A stretch of 38,671 nucleotides of DNA, taken from positions 1-38,671 of the forward strand of contig CACXCA010000073.1 in NCBI GenBank assembly GCA_902766045.1, written 5' to 3'. Positions 27,053 through 35,529 of this stretch are shown here, one piece after another. The first letter of the stretch is position 1; each line of letters starts with the position of its first letter. The notes under the pieces were generated by a model. The model did no database searches. It was not told where the DNA came from and was given only the letters and a program-made list of their open reading frames with translations. This stretch comes from an uncultured Bacteroidales bacterium. GTDB taxonomy: Bacteria > Bacteroidota > Bacteroidia > Bacteroidales > Paludibacteraceae. The translations under genes and the position numbers were made by a program.

Positions 27053-27083
27053 GAAAGAGTGTGTATCAAAATGATACACACTC
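27053..27083 (-). terminator. terminator after thrS
   Basis: Perfect 12-bp stem (27057-27068 with 27072-27083) and a 3-base loop. On the minus strand it is followed by TTTCTTTTGG and starts 24 bases after the thrS stop. Confidence 0.75.
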
Positions 27084-27106
27084 CGATTATCTTAATAAAA
27101 CAATAA

Positions 27107-29059
27107 TTACTTATTATTCTGCCAGCTATTCATCATAGCTTCTACCTCTTTGTTCATCTTTGTAGCAAACTCTTCCAATTTAAGAGAGCCCATATCACCC
27201 TCGCCTTGCTTACGGACAGATACCTCTTCGTTCTCTGCCTCTTTCTCACCTACGATCAACATGTACGGGATTCTCTTCACTTCATTATCACGAATCTTAC
27301 GTCCAATCTTCTCGTTACGATCATCAACAATAGCACGGATATCTCTCTCGTCCAAATACTCTGCTACTTTCTTTGCATAGTCGTTATACTTCTCACTAAT
27401 TGGTAAGATAACAACTTGATCAGGAGTCAACCACAATGGGAACTTACCTCCTGTATGTTCAATCAACACAGCCACGAAACGCTCCATAGAACCAAATGGT
27501 GCACGGTGAATCATCACTGGTCTGTGCTTCTGATTATCTTCTCCAACATATTCCAAGCCGAAACGTTCTGGCAAATTATAATCCACCTGAATCGTTCCTA
27601 ACTGCCAGCGACGTCCAATAGCATCTTTCACCATGAAATCCAACTTAGGTCCATAGAAAGCGGCCTCACCATATTCTACTCTAGCTGGCATGTTTTTCTC
27701 TTTACAAGCTTCTACAATAGCGGCTTCTGCCTTGGCCCAATTCTCATCGGTACCAACGTATTTAGTCTTATTGTTTGGATCACGCAAAGATATCTGTGCT
27801 TCGAAGTTATCAAAGTTCAATGCTTTAAAGATGATTGAGATGATATCCATCACACGGATAAACTCATCCTTCACCTGATCTGGTCGGCAATAGATATGTG
27901 CATCGTCCTGTGTAAAGGAACGTACACGTGTCAAGCCATGCAACTCTCCACTCTGTTCGTAACGATATACTGTACCGAACTCAGCCAATCGCAATGGTAG
28001 ATCACGATAAGAACGTGGTTGCCACTTATATATCATACAGTGGTGAGGACAGTTCATCGGTTTCAACAAATAAACCTCTCCTTCCTCTGGAGTAGTAATT
28101 GGGCGGAAACTATCTTCTCCGTAGTGATCCCAGTGTCCTGATGTTACATATAAATCTTTATTACCAATATGAGGAGTCATCACCTGTTGATAACCGAACT
28201 TCTTTTGAATTCTCTTCAAGAAATCTTCTAGACGAAGACGAAGAGCTGTACCCTTTGGCAACCACATTGGCAAACCTTTTCCTACCATATCGGTAAACAT
28301 AAACAAGCCAAGCTCCTTTCCAATCTTACGATGGTCACGCTTCTTTGCCTCCTCCATCAATGCCAGATATTCATCCAACATCTTCTTCTTAGGGAAAGTA
28401 ATAGCGTACAAACGAGTCAATTGTTTACGTTTCTCATCTCCTCTCCAATATGCACCTGCCAAGGAAGTAATCTTAATGGCTTTGATTGGTGACACATCAG
28501 CCAAGTGCGGACCACGACAAAGATCTGTGAATGAACCTTGTTCGTACAATGTAATCTTACCATCCTCTAATTCACTGATTAACTCTGTTTTATATACTTC
28601 GCCTCTCTCAGTGAACATCTTCATGGCATCTGCCTTACTGATATCTACACGTGTCAAAGATTGCTTTGTAGCAACAATCTCAGCCATCTTCTTTTCTATA
28701 GCAGCGAAATCAGCCTCTTTCAAGACTATCTCACCAAAATCTATATCATAATAAAATCCATTCTCGATAGCAGGACCAATTCCAAACTTTGCATTAGGAT
28801 ATAACATCTGAATAGCTTGAGCCATCAAGTGAGCTGATGTATGCCAGAATGTGTGTTTACCTTCCTCATCCTCAAACTTAAATAGTTTCACGCTACAATC
28901 TTCCTCTATCGGACGATTTAAATCACGCACTTCACCATTTACACCAATAGAAAGCACCTCTTGTGCTAAACGAGAGCTTATACTCTCTGCAATTTGCATA
29001 CCTGTCGTCCCATTTTCATACTCACGAACAGAACCATCAGGAAATGTTACCTTTATCAT
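27107..29059 (-). CDS. thrS: threonyl-tRNA synthetase
   Basis: 650 residues with all domains: an N-terminal TGS domain (about 1-60), the editing domain with HTSAHLM and LCRGPHL, the class II catalytic core with the zinc ligand cysteine in MNCPHH and further ligands in the AHIYC and [13 protein letters not shown] regions, and a C-terminal anticodon-binding domain from about 545 ([14 protein letters not shown]). Charges tRNA-Thr and hydrolyses mischarged Ser. It is a single-gene unit here, without the infC-rpmI-rplT genes that commonly follow thrS in Bacteroidota. Confidence 0.97.
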   Translation of the reverse strand: MIKVTFPDGSVREYENGTTGMQIAESISSRLAQEVLSIGVNGEVRDLNRPIEEDCSVKLFKFEDEEGKHTFWHTSAHLMAQAIQMLYPNAKFGIGPAIENGFYYDIDFGEIVLKEADFAAIEKKMAEIVATKQSLTRVDISKADAMKMFTERGEVYKTELISELEDGKITLYEQGSFTDLCRGPHLADVSPIKAIKITSLAGAYWRGDEKRKQLTRLYAITFPKKKMLDEYLALMEEAKKRDHRKIGKELGLFMFTDMVGKGLPMWLPKGTALRLRLEDFLKRIQKKFGYQQVMTPHIGNKDLYVTSGHWDHYGEDSFRPITTPEEGEVYLLKPMNCPHHCMIYKWQPRSYRDLPLRLAEFGTVYRYEQSGELHGLTRVRSFTQDDAHIYCRPDQVKDEFIRVMDIISIIFKALNFDNFEAQISLRDPNNKTKYVGTDENWAKAEAAIVEACKEKNMPARVEYGEAAFYGPKLDFMVKDAIGRRWQLGTIQVDYNLPERFGLEYVGEDNQKHRPVMIHRAPFGSMERFVAVLIEHTGGKFPLWLTPDQVVILPISEKYNDYAKKVAEYLDERDIRAIVDDRNEKIGRKIRDNEVKRIPYMLIVGEKEAENEEVSVRKQGEGDMGSLKLEEFATKMNKEVEAMMNSWQNNK

Positions 29060-29123
29060 AACTTTATTACATTTACGGACGACTCACAAACGTCATCCCT
29101 TTTAATAATTAATAAAAAACATG

Positions 29124-29131
29124 CAAAGATA
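29124..29131 (-). promoter_or_regulatory. -7 element for thrS
   Basis: TATCTTTG on the minus strand, 64 bases before the ATG. No clear -33 element. No T-box or other leader structure is evident. Confidence 0.5.
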
Positions 29132-29167
29132 GAACTTTTACTTAAATTATCAGACTTAAGCCTATCG

Positions 29168-29659
29168 TTATCTTTTTAATTTTATTGAATTCATAATATA
29201 TTCTGCTGTATCTTTCTGCTGTTCTGTCTCATATATACAGTCGATACCATAAAATGAATCTCCATAATCATAGATGTGCATGATAGTACCCAACTTCACC
29301 TGTCCATCAGCCTCATTCACATACTTAATCACAGCTTTCCCATCTTTTATCTCTTTCTCTAACAAACGGAATCCCCATTGTGTGCTTTCAAATGAGTTAA
29401 TACGCTCTACCACAAACGAATCTAATGTTACATCCTGTTTCTTACGAACACCCGTGGTAATAATCTGATCATTCGAAGCCGCTACAAACGGACGGAACGT
29501 GTAGGAATACAACTCCGTTTCCCATGTCCTAGGATACTCAATAGACAACGTGTCTGACTCATACTTAATATAAGCACCTTCTTGTGAAGTTCTTTCACAT
29601 GACGAAACGAAAAACATGACCATAATAGTCAAAAATAAAAAACTCTTTTTCATATACAT
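29168..29659 (-). CDS. putative lipoprotein, PsbP/DcrB-like
   Basis: 163 residues. A lipoprotein signal peptide ends in the lipobox VSSC (C21), followed by a small mature domain. LSIEYPRTWE near residue 40 and the closing pattern of a strand (DSFYGIDCIYE) then a helix (AEYIMNSIKLK) resemble the PsbP/DcrB-like fold often found in small periplasmic lipoproteins of unknown role. Function is not known. Start could be the first ATG (MYMKK) or the third codon. It is followed by thrS on the same strand, which has its own promoter element. Confidence 0.75.
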   Translation of the reverse strand: MYMKKSFLFLTIMVMFFVSSCERTSQEGAYIKYESDTLSIEYPRTWETELYSYTFRPFVAASNDQIITTGVRKKQDVTLDSFVVERINSFESTQWGFRLLEKEIKDGKAVIKYVNEADGQVKLGTIMHIYDYGDSFYGIDCIYETEQQKDTAEYIMNSIKLKR

Positions 29660-29745
29660 ACATCTTACTTCTGCTTATTAGGCAGGAATTCTATTATTAA
29701 TTTTTTTATTTCTAATCTTAATCTATCACACGTTTAACAACATGA

Positions 29746-29773
29746 CAAAGATACTATTTAGGATTCAAACCAA
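29746..29773 (-). promoter_or_regulatory. promoter for the PsbP-like lipoprotein gene
   Basis: On the minus strand, TTG at 29771-29773, a 17-base spacer and TATCTTTG at 29746-29753, giving a leader of about 80 bases. Confidence 0.45.
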
Positions 29774-29810
29774 CACTATCTGAGAATAACTGTTTCTCAT
29801 AAATTATAAT

Positions 29811-30641
29811 TTACTTCTTTCTCTTCCGTCTCCACACATAGAAGATTACTCCTCCTAATAACAATAATGGCCAGATAGCAACTATCCCCACCAAAATAAC
29901 CTTTATAATATTCCAACCCGTAACAATAGCTTCACCCATATCGTGCCAGAAACCAGGTTTCTTTTCCTCCCCCGAAACAGAGTCCCTTTCCTGTTCAAGA
30001 GTAATCTTGACCTCACTATAGCTGACATTATGATCAATCACATTCATTAGTCCCTGCACACGATCCATCTCTATCTGAATCTGATCAATACGGTTTTGTA
30101 CTTCCAACATATCAGAGATCTTTGTCGTATTTTTCAACATTGCACGGTAACGCTCCAACATGGCTTCCTGCGTCTTCCTCCTAGAGTCATTGTCATAATA
30201 TTCATATGTACGATCCACTACCGAAATACTTTTCTCCACAATCTTTCCCGAGACCCCATGCATAGCAGAGATGAGCGAATCAACAGCATTAGATGGAACT
30301 CTCAATGTGATTTCGTATAATTGTGTATATCTCGAACTATATACCTCATTCTCTATATAAGCACGGTATCGACTTGATAAGCTATCCGTAAACTTCCTAC
30401 ATTGAGATATATCGTTAGAGACAATTCGAATAGATGCCTTTTTTTCTAACTTTCTACCCGTCGGAAGATTTTTTGAATAATCCACTGAGACAATCTGTTC
30501 CGATGATGGTTCTATTGCCAATTCATAGTCTATCACCTCTTCAGCTACAGAATCTGCACATTTAAGATTTTCTTTTTTACCACATCCTTGTATAAATGTA
30601 CACAATATAAATAATAGTAAATAATAAATGCTCTTTTTCAT
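29811..30641 (-). CDS. DUF4349 lipoprotein
   Basis: 276 residues. The lipoprotein signal peptide ends at IQGC (C20). The body fits DUF4349: a KKASIRIVSNDISQC strand and helix near residues 67-81, a LRVPSNAVDSLISAM segment, then a coiled coil around residues 160-210 (MLEVQNRIDQIQIEMDRVQG). A single transmembrane helix near the C-terminus (IIKVILVGIVAIWPLLLLGG) ends in a basic tail RRKRKK facing the cytoplasm. Having both a lipid anchor and a C-terminal membrane helix is usual for the family. The role is unknown. Confidence 0.85.
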   Translation of the reverse strand: MKKSIYYLLLFILCTFIQGCGKKENLKCADSVAEEVIDYELAIEPSSEQIVSVDYSKNLPTGRKLEKKASIRIVSNDISQCRKFTDSLSSRYRAYIENEVYSSRYTQLYEITLRVPSNAVDSLISAMHGVSGKIVEKSISVVDRTYEYYDNDSRRKTQEAMLERYRAMLKNTTKISDMLEVQNRIDQIQIEMDRVQGLMNVIDHNVSYSEVKITLEQERDSVSGEEKKPGFWHDMGEAIVTGWNIIKVILVGIVAIWPLLLLGGVIFYVWRRKRKK

Positions 30642-30772
30642 ATATTTTGATTATTAATCTGACTACTAAATTATAATGTGGTAAAAATAAAAAGAATTAT
30701 TTATAACTGAAAATATCAACAAATAAAATATCATCCTCTTGTGCTATTTCATTTTATTCATAAATCACAAAT

Positions 30773-30802
30773 CAAATATAATACAGAGTTTCTGAACATC
30801 AA
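30773..30802 (-). promoter_or_regulatory. promoter for the DUF4349 gene
   Basis: On the minus strand, TTG at 30800-30802, a 19-base spacer and TATATTTG at 30773-30780. The implied leader is about 130 bases, long for this region, with no obvious structure. Confidence 0.45.
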
Positions 30803-30837
30803 TAATTTACATTGAATTATATGGAATTGTATTCAAA

Positions 30838-30872
30838 AAACAAAGCGGACGATTCAACTGAACCGTCCGCTT
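30838..30872 (-). terminator. terminator after tpiA
   Basis: 9-bp GC-rich stem AAGCGGACG / CGTCCGCTT (30843-30851 with 30864-30872), with a 3-bp inner stem. On the minus strand it is followed by TGTTTTTTG; on the plus strand by CTATTATTTTTT, so it could work both ways. Confidence 0.75.
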
Positions 30873-30894
30873 CTATTATTTTTTCTAAAAAAGC

Positions 30895-31650
30895 TTATTT
30901 CCAAGCTTCGATGATTGGCATGAAAGTATCAGCTTTAAGAGCAGCACCACCGATCAAACCACCGTCGATGTCTGGTTGAGCAAACAACTCAGGTGCGTTG
31001 CTTCCCTTACATGAACCACCATAAAGGATAGATGTATTGTCAGCTACTGTCTTGTTATATTTCTCAGCGATAGAAGCACGAATGAATGCGTGAACTTCTT
31101 CTGCTTGTGCGCTAGTAGCAGTCAAACCTGTACCGATAGCCCAAACTGGTTCGTATGCAATTACACACTTTCCAAAATCCTCTGCAGACAAAGTGTACAA
31201 AGCAGCCATTTGACCTTCAATTACTGATTTGAAAGTGTTAGATTCACGCTCTTCCTTGATTTCACCTACACAGAAGATAGGAGTCAATCCGTTAGCAAGT
31301 GCTTGTTGCAACTTTTGAATCAAAAGTGCATTGTTCTCACCGTGGTATTGACGACGCTCTGAGTGACCTAAGATAACATATTTAGCTCCAGTAGAAGCAA
31401 TCATGCTGGCAGAAACTTCACCAGTGAATGCACCTTTGTCCTGAGCTGAACAATCCTCAGCACCAACGCCGATGATAGAACCCTTAACTGCCTCAGCAAC
31501 AGCAGCAACAGAAATGAATGGAGTACATACTACTACATCACAATTAACTTTTTTTCCTGCCAATGCGTTCTTCAAATCAGAAGCCAAAGCAATACCTTCT
31601 TGCAGGGTGGTGTTCATCTTCCAGTTACCTGCTACAATTTTCTTTCTCAT
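30895..31650 (-). CDS. tpiA: triosephosphate isomerase
   Basis: 251 residues, glycolytic (beta/alpha)8 barrel enzyme. Catalytic residues are visible: K11 in GNWKMN, H96 in ILGHSERR and E167 in [11 protein letters not shown], the start of loop 6. The phosphate-binding SILYGGSC and GGLIGGAAL motifs close the barrel. Last gene of the ruvX-def-TPR-DoxX-tpiA run, 38 bases after the DoxX-family gene, with a terminator behind it. The tpiA/DoxX pairing recurs in Bacteroides. Confidence 0.97.
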   Translation of the reverse strand: MRKKIVAGNWKMNTTLQEGIALASDLKNALAGKKVNCDVVVCTPFISVAAVAEAVKGSIIGVGAEDCSAQDKGAFTGEVSASMIASTGAKYVILGHSERRQYHGENNALLIQKLQQALANGLTPIFCVGEIKEERESNTFKSVIEGQMAALYTLSAEDFGKCVIAYEPVWAIGTGLTATSAQAEEVHAFIRASIAEKYNKTVADNTSILYGGSCKGSNAPELFAQPDIDGGLIGGAALKADTFMPIIEAWK

Positions 31651-31688
31651 TGTTATAAAAATTTAAACTAAGTTTATTAATAATTTAT

Positions 31689-33155
31689 TTATTCTTTCTT
31701 CCGTAATTTATCTATTATTATGGAGAATATCATATCCAAGGCAAATACACCCAAAAGAGCACAGACAAACAAAATAGTGGATAGTAGAACCACACGTCTG
31801 TCATTAGGTTGCTGTACTTGTCCGCGTGGAGAATTTTCCAACGGTTCTGTGAAAGTTGGCATATTCTTATTGCTCCATTTATTGATCACTTGTCCGTTCT
31901 TAATCAACACAAGTCCTGGATTAGAACGCACAATCGTCTTCAACGTAATTTCATCTGTATTAACAATAGGATATTCAACACCACCCATCTCAATTTTATA
32001 TTCACGCATCTCCGTTGTCTCCAATCCCGTAGCCGTCATACAATAGAATCCGTAACCATTCTGTTGAGCATAATCGTATATCGCATTGATTTCCTTACGT
32101 TTATCAGTCGAAGCCTTTTCAACACGATAAGAGACAAGCAAGAATGTATATCCTTCATTTGCCAATACTTCTTCTGTAATATCTCCATCATCTGGATGCA
32201 TCATAGAAAAATCATGGATAGGAGGCTCATACCCTACCTCAATAGGTTTATTTTCAGTATCCACATGTTTCCATGTCGGATCATCCTTAGGGTAATTATC
32301 TAAGGTAAACTTCTTAGTCACACCATCTTTCTCGTAGAACAATATGGTCTCATACTTTCCTGATAACAAATCAAAGATCTGCTGAGCATAATCCTCTGCA
32401 TCTTTCACATCATCTGCCATATATTTTGTCACGACTTTCTCCACCTCACTCTTTTTTAGATGGAACTGAGGTTGACATACTGCTTCAATACAAGCTTCTT
32501 TTGAAAGGGATCCGTCAGATAACTTTGAAAGCTGACCTGCCACATATTCAATATCCTCATCACTTCCAGGCATCTTCATTGCCTCAATAATATTTGTACC
32601 ATTTTTATATGGACGGAAATCGATGATCGGCAAATTGAAATAACAATAGATAGAGAGACAGATTGAGAAAGCACCTGAAGCAATCGCAATAATCCACTCT
32701 GAACGTTGTGTAAACAACTTTGGACTATATTTTCTCCAAAGGAAGATTAAAACAGCTATCGCCGAGAAAAGAATATTTTTCCCGAATGTCTGCCAATTAG
32801 TTAACACCAAAGCATCACCAAAGCAACCGCAATCAGTTACAGGATTTGTAAGTGCTATCCATAACGTCAATGGTGTCATAAAAGCCATCATCACAATAGT
32901 CAGTATAGAAGTAGATTTCAGATTAGCCCCCAAGAGCAAACATACACCCAATAAGAATTCCAAAGCTGCCAGAAGAATTCCTACCACAAATGCAATAGAA
33001 GAGAAACCTCCCAAGCTCATGGCACTCAAATAATCTTGAATCTTATAGGTAGATCCTAGTGGATCAACAGCCTTCGAATATCCAGAAAAAATAAACACAC
33101 ATCCCAGGAACACTCTGGATATAATCACTATTATCTTCTTTGTTTTGTCACTCAT
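31689..33155 (-). CDS. BT_3928-like DoxX/MauE family membrane protein
   Basis: 488 residues. Four transmembrane helices in the first 140 residues form a DoxX/MauE-like bundle, with RVFLGCVFIFSGYSKAVDP at the start and CGCFG at 109-113 between helices three and four, as in MauE-type proteins linked to thiol redox. A fifth helix (about 155-172) leads into an extracytoplasmic region with YEPPIHDFSMM and a thioredoxin-like ending (GLVLIKNGQVINKWSN). A final helix lies near 455-480. Residues about 198-267 look like an extra segment relative to the shorter Bacteroides relatives I recall. A role in envelope redox is plausible but unproven. Confidence 0.85.
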   Translation of the reverse strand: MSDKTKKIIVIISRVFLGCVFIFSGYSKAVDPLGSTYKIQDYLSAMSLGGFSSIAFVVGILLAALEFLLGVCLLLGANLKSTSILTIVMMAFMTPLTLWIALTNPVTDCGCFGDALVLTNWQTFGKNILFSAIAVLIFLWRKYSPKLFTQRSEWIIAIASGAFSICLSIYCYFNLPIIDFRPYKNGTNIIEAMKMPGSDEDIEYVAGQLSKLSDGSLSKEACIEAVCQPQFHLKKSEVEKVVTKYMADDVKDAEDYAQQIFDLLSGKYETILFYEKDGVTKKFTLDNYPKDDPTWKHVDTENKPIEVGYEPPIHDFSMMHPDDGDITEEVLANEGYTFLLVSYRVEKASTDKRKEINAIYDYAQQNGYGFYCMTATGLETTEMREYKIEMGGVEYPIVNTDEITLKTIVRSNPGLVLIKNGQVINKWSNKNMPTFTEPLENSPRGQVQQPNDRRVVLLSTILFVCALLGVFALDMIFSIIIDKLRKKE

Positions 33156-33165
33156 GACACTCTTT

Positions 33166-33441
33166 TTATTGATTAAACATATCTTTATTATAAAAAGCTA
33201 ACACCTCTTGTATTGCATCATAAGCAAGACGTGCAGGTGATTCTGGATTAATATCTATAGCAACCTGATAAGCATTCAACGCCCCCTGCCAATCCTCCTT
33301 CCTTCTGCAGGCATTCCCCCAGATAAAATAGGCATCATGACTCTCTGGGAATCGTTCTATATACTGTTTTAGTAACAATATACCGCCATCAATATCTCCA
33401 GAAGCTATACGCTCTTTTATTTCATTCAATTCTTTATCCAT
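33166..33441 (-). CDS. small TPR protein
   Basis: 91 residues. Two or so tetratricopeptide units: an IASGDIDGGILLLKQYIER helix pair, then HDAYFIWGNACRRKEDWQGA with the typical W/G/A pattern, and AYQVAIDINPESP. No signal peptide, so cytoplasmic. Sits 8 bases after def and 10 bases before the DoxX gene in the same unit. Probably a small protein-interaction module; partner unknown. Confidence 0.85.
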   Translation of the reverse strand: MDKELNEIKERIASGDIDGGILLLKQYIERFPESHDAYFIWGNACRRKEDWQGALNAYQVAIDINPESPARLAYDAIQEVLAFYNKDMFNQ

Positions 33442-33449
33442 TATCCTCG

Positions 33450-33998
33450 CTATTGTTTTACCCTATAATGGCAACGTACCTTCCCTTTTATAAGATTGGA
33501 TAATTTGCTCTTATTCATCTGCCGACGAATAGGTGAGATATGATCCGTAAAAACATGACCTTCCAAATGATCATATTCATGTTGAACTACACGTGCCTGA
33601 AAATGCTCATAAACATCCTCACATGGTTCAAACTTCTCATTCAAATATTTTATACGGATTTTCACTGGACGCTTAACTGCCTCATTAATGCCTGGCAGAC
33701 TTAAACATCCTTCATTATAGGATTCTAATTCCTCGCTCTCTTCTATGATCTGAGGATTGATAAATGCTTTCTTAAATCCCTTGCAATTAGGATAATCTTC
33801 AGATAAACAATCTGCATCCACAACAAACAATCGAATAGACAAACCAATCTGAGGCGCTGCCAACCCAACTCCGTCAGCATTGTACATCGTCTCAAACATA
33901 TCATCTATCAATTTAGAAATACCAGGATACGAACTATCTATCTCTACTGTTTCTTTCCTTAATACCGGACTCCCATATATTACAATTGGATATATCAT
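33450..33998 (-). CDS. def: peptide deformylase
   Basis: 182 residues. Removes the formyl group from nascent proteins. All three motifs are present: GVGLAAPQIG at 43-52, EGCLSLPG at 96-103 (metal ligand C98) and QHEYDHLEG at 139-147 (H140, E141, H144). Start ATG overlaps the ruvX stop by one base (TAATG), a sign of translational coupling. No fmt gene is adjacent. Confidence 0.97.
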   Translation of the reverse strand: MIYPIVIYGSPVLRKETVEIDSSYPGISKLIDDMFETMYNADGVGLAAPQIGLSIRLFVVDADCLSEDYPNCKGFKKAFINPQIIEESEELESYNEGCLSLPGINEAVKRPVKIRIKYLNEKFEPCEDVYEHFQARVVQHEYDHLEGHVFTDHISPIRRQMNKSKLSNLIKGKVRCHYRVKQ

Positions 33999-34429
33999 TA
34001 CACTAATTCTTTAAAATTATTTCTCGATTCCATATATGATTGCAGAATAATTGTTGCACTCATCTCATCAACCAATGCTTTGTTCTGCCTCTCTTTCTTT
34101 TTCAAGCCACCTTCCAACATAGCTCTATGAGCAATTACAGAGGTAAAACGTTCATCATACATCTCTATGGGAATAGTAGGAAATCTTTTTTTCAACCCTG
34201 CCACAAACGGCTTGATATACTTCATCGATTCCGATTCTTCGTTTTTCATAGTTTTGGGCAAACCTACGACAAACTTATCTACCTGCTCTTTGCGTGTATA
34301 GTCCTCTAAAAAACGATATACATCATTACTACTAACCGTCGTCAAACCATTAGCAATAATCTGCAATGGGTCGGTCACTGCTAATCCCACCCGTTTCTTA
34401 CCATAATCGATAGAGAGTATTCTTCCCAT
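33998..34429 (-). CDS. ruvX: RuvX/YqgF family Holliday junction resolvase-like protein
   Basis: 143 residues, RNase H-like fold: SIDYGKKRVGLAVTD at the N-terminus with the first acidic residue, VVGLPKTMKNEES, DERFTSV and DEMSATIILQSYM. In other bacteria family members act in pre-16S rRNA 5' maturation and possibly on DNA junctions. First gene of the five-gene unit; its stop overlaps the def start. Confidence 0.94.
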   Translation of the reverse strand: MGRILSIDYGKKRVGLAVTDPLQIIANGLTTVSSNDVYRFLEDYTRKEQVDKFVVGLPKTMKNEESESMKYIKPFVAGLKKRFPTIPIEMYDERFTSVIAHRAMLEGGLKKKERQNKALVDEMSATIILQSYMESRNNFKELV

Positions 34430-34481
34430 ATACTATATTCACCAAAATAAGGCAACTATATATCGTAATCACATATTTTTG

Positions 34482-34489
34482 CAAAAATA
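34482..34489 (-). promoter_or_regulatory. -7 element for the ruvX-def-tpiA unit
   Basis: TATTTTTG on the minus strand, 52 bases before the ruvX ATG. AT-rich surroundings make chance matches more likely. Confidence 0.4.
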
Positions 34490-34557
34490 AGAAAAATTTC
34501 AGAGACCTTAATAATATCTTTTAACAAAAAGAACTGCAATAAGATTATCAAATTACG

Positions 34558-34565
34558 TATCTTTG
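34558..34565 (+). promoter_or_regulatory. -7 element for metA
   Basis: TATCTTTG, 25 bases before the metA ATG. The leader is too short for a SAM riboswitch. Confidence 0.5.
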
Positions 34566-34590
34566 TATCTAATTTTAAAAAGATAGTTAG

Positions 34591-35529
34591 ATGCCATTAA
34601 ACATACCTATAAATTTACCAGCAATAAAGGCTCTTGAAAAGGAGAATATTTTTGTGAAAGACAGTAACTCTGCCTCTCACCAGGACATCAGGCCCCTAAA
34701 AATAATCATCCTTAACTTAATGCCGATAAAGATAACAACGGAAACAGATCTAGTTCGCCTGCTTTCCAACTCCCCTCTTCAGATCGAACTGGAATTCATG
34801 AAAATCAAAAGTCACACTTCCAAAAACACGCCTATTGAGCACATGAAAATGTTCTACAAGGATTTTGAAATTGTGAAAAACAACCGATACGACGGAATGA
34901 TCATCACAGGAGCTCCGTTGGAAAACATGGAATACGAGGAGGTCTCTTATTGGAATGAAATTACAGAGATATTTGAATGGTCAAAATCTCATGTTCAATC
35001 TACTATATACATCTGTTGGGCTGCCCAAGCTGGGTTGTACTATCACTACAACATACCTAAATATCAACTGGATAAAAAGATGTTCGGCATCTTTAAACAT
35101 ACTGTCTTAGATCCTAAAAACCCTATCTTCAGAGGATTCGATGATGAATTTTTTGTGCCTCATAGCCGTCACACCGAAGTTCGGAAAGAGGATATCGTAA
35201 AAAACAAGAAACTAAAAATCATCTCTGAATCTAGTACTGCCGGTGTTTATATGGTACAGGCTAAAAACGGAAGGGAATTTTATATCATGGGACACTCTGA
35301 ATATGCTCCTAACACTCTTCGTGACGAATATTTCAGAGATAAAGAGAAAGGATTAGACATTGATATTCCAAAAAACTATTTCAAAGACGACAATCCTCAG
35401 GAGACCCCTATTGTTCGTTGGAGAAGTCATGCTAATCTGCTGTTCGTGAACTGGCTCAACTACTTCGTCTATCAAAGTACGCCTTACGATATCAATCAAA
35501 TCGGCAGTAGCGAATCTAACCACAAATGA
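34591..35529 (+). CDS. metA: homoserine O-acyltransferase MetA, acetyl type
   Basis: 312 residues, glutamine-amidotransferase-like fold. Nucleophile C142 lies in ICWAAQAG; H235 and E237 in GHSEYAP complete the catalytic set. Position 111 is Glu (GAPLENMEY). In the family, Glu111 goes with acetyl-CoA (as in Bacillus cereus) and Gly111 with succinyl-CoA (as in E. coli), so O-acetylhomoserine is the expected product, matching MetY in this window. The stop overlaps the start of the following U32 gene (ATGA). Confidence 0.95.
   Translation: MPLNIPINLPAIKALEKENIFVKDSNSASHQDIRPLKIIILNLMPIKITTETDLVRLLSNSPLQIELEFMKIKSHTSKNTPIEHMKMFYKDFEIVKNNRYDGMIITGAPLENMEYEEVSYWNEITEIFEWSKSHVQSTIYICWAAQAGLYYHYNIPKYQLDKKMFGIFKHTVLDPKNPIFRGFDDEFFVPHSRHTEVRKEDIVKNKKLKIISESSTAGVYMVQAKNGREFYIMGHSEYAPNTLRDEYFRDKEKGLDIDIPKNYFKDDNPQETPIVRWRSHANLLFVNWLNYFVYQSTPYDINQIGSSESNHK

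Noticed and set aside
29781-29799. TGAGAA/TTCTCA hairpin as a terminator of the DUF4349 gene
   Set aside because: Only 6 bp, with no T run on the minus strand after it.
31809-32303. 164-residue plus-strand open frame opposite the DoxX gene
   Set aside because: Shadow of a well-supported membrane protein gene; no start context and no family resemblance.
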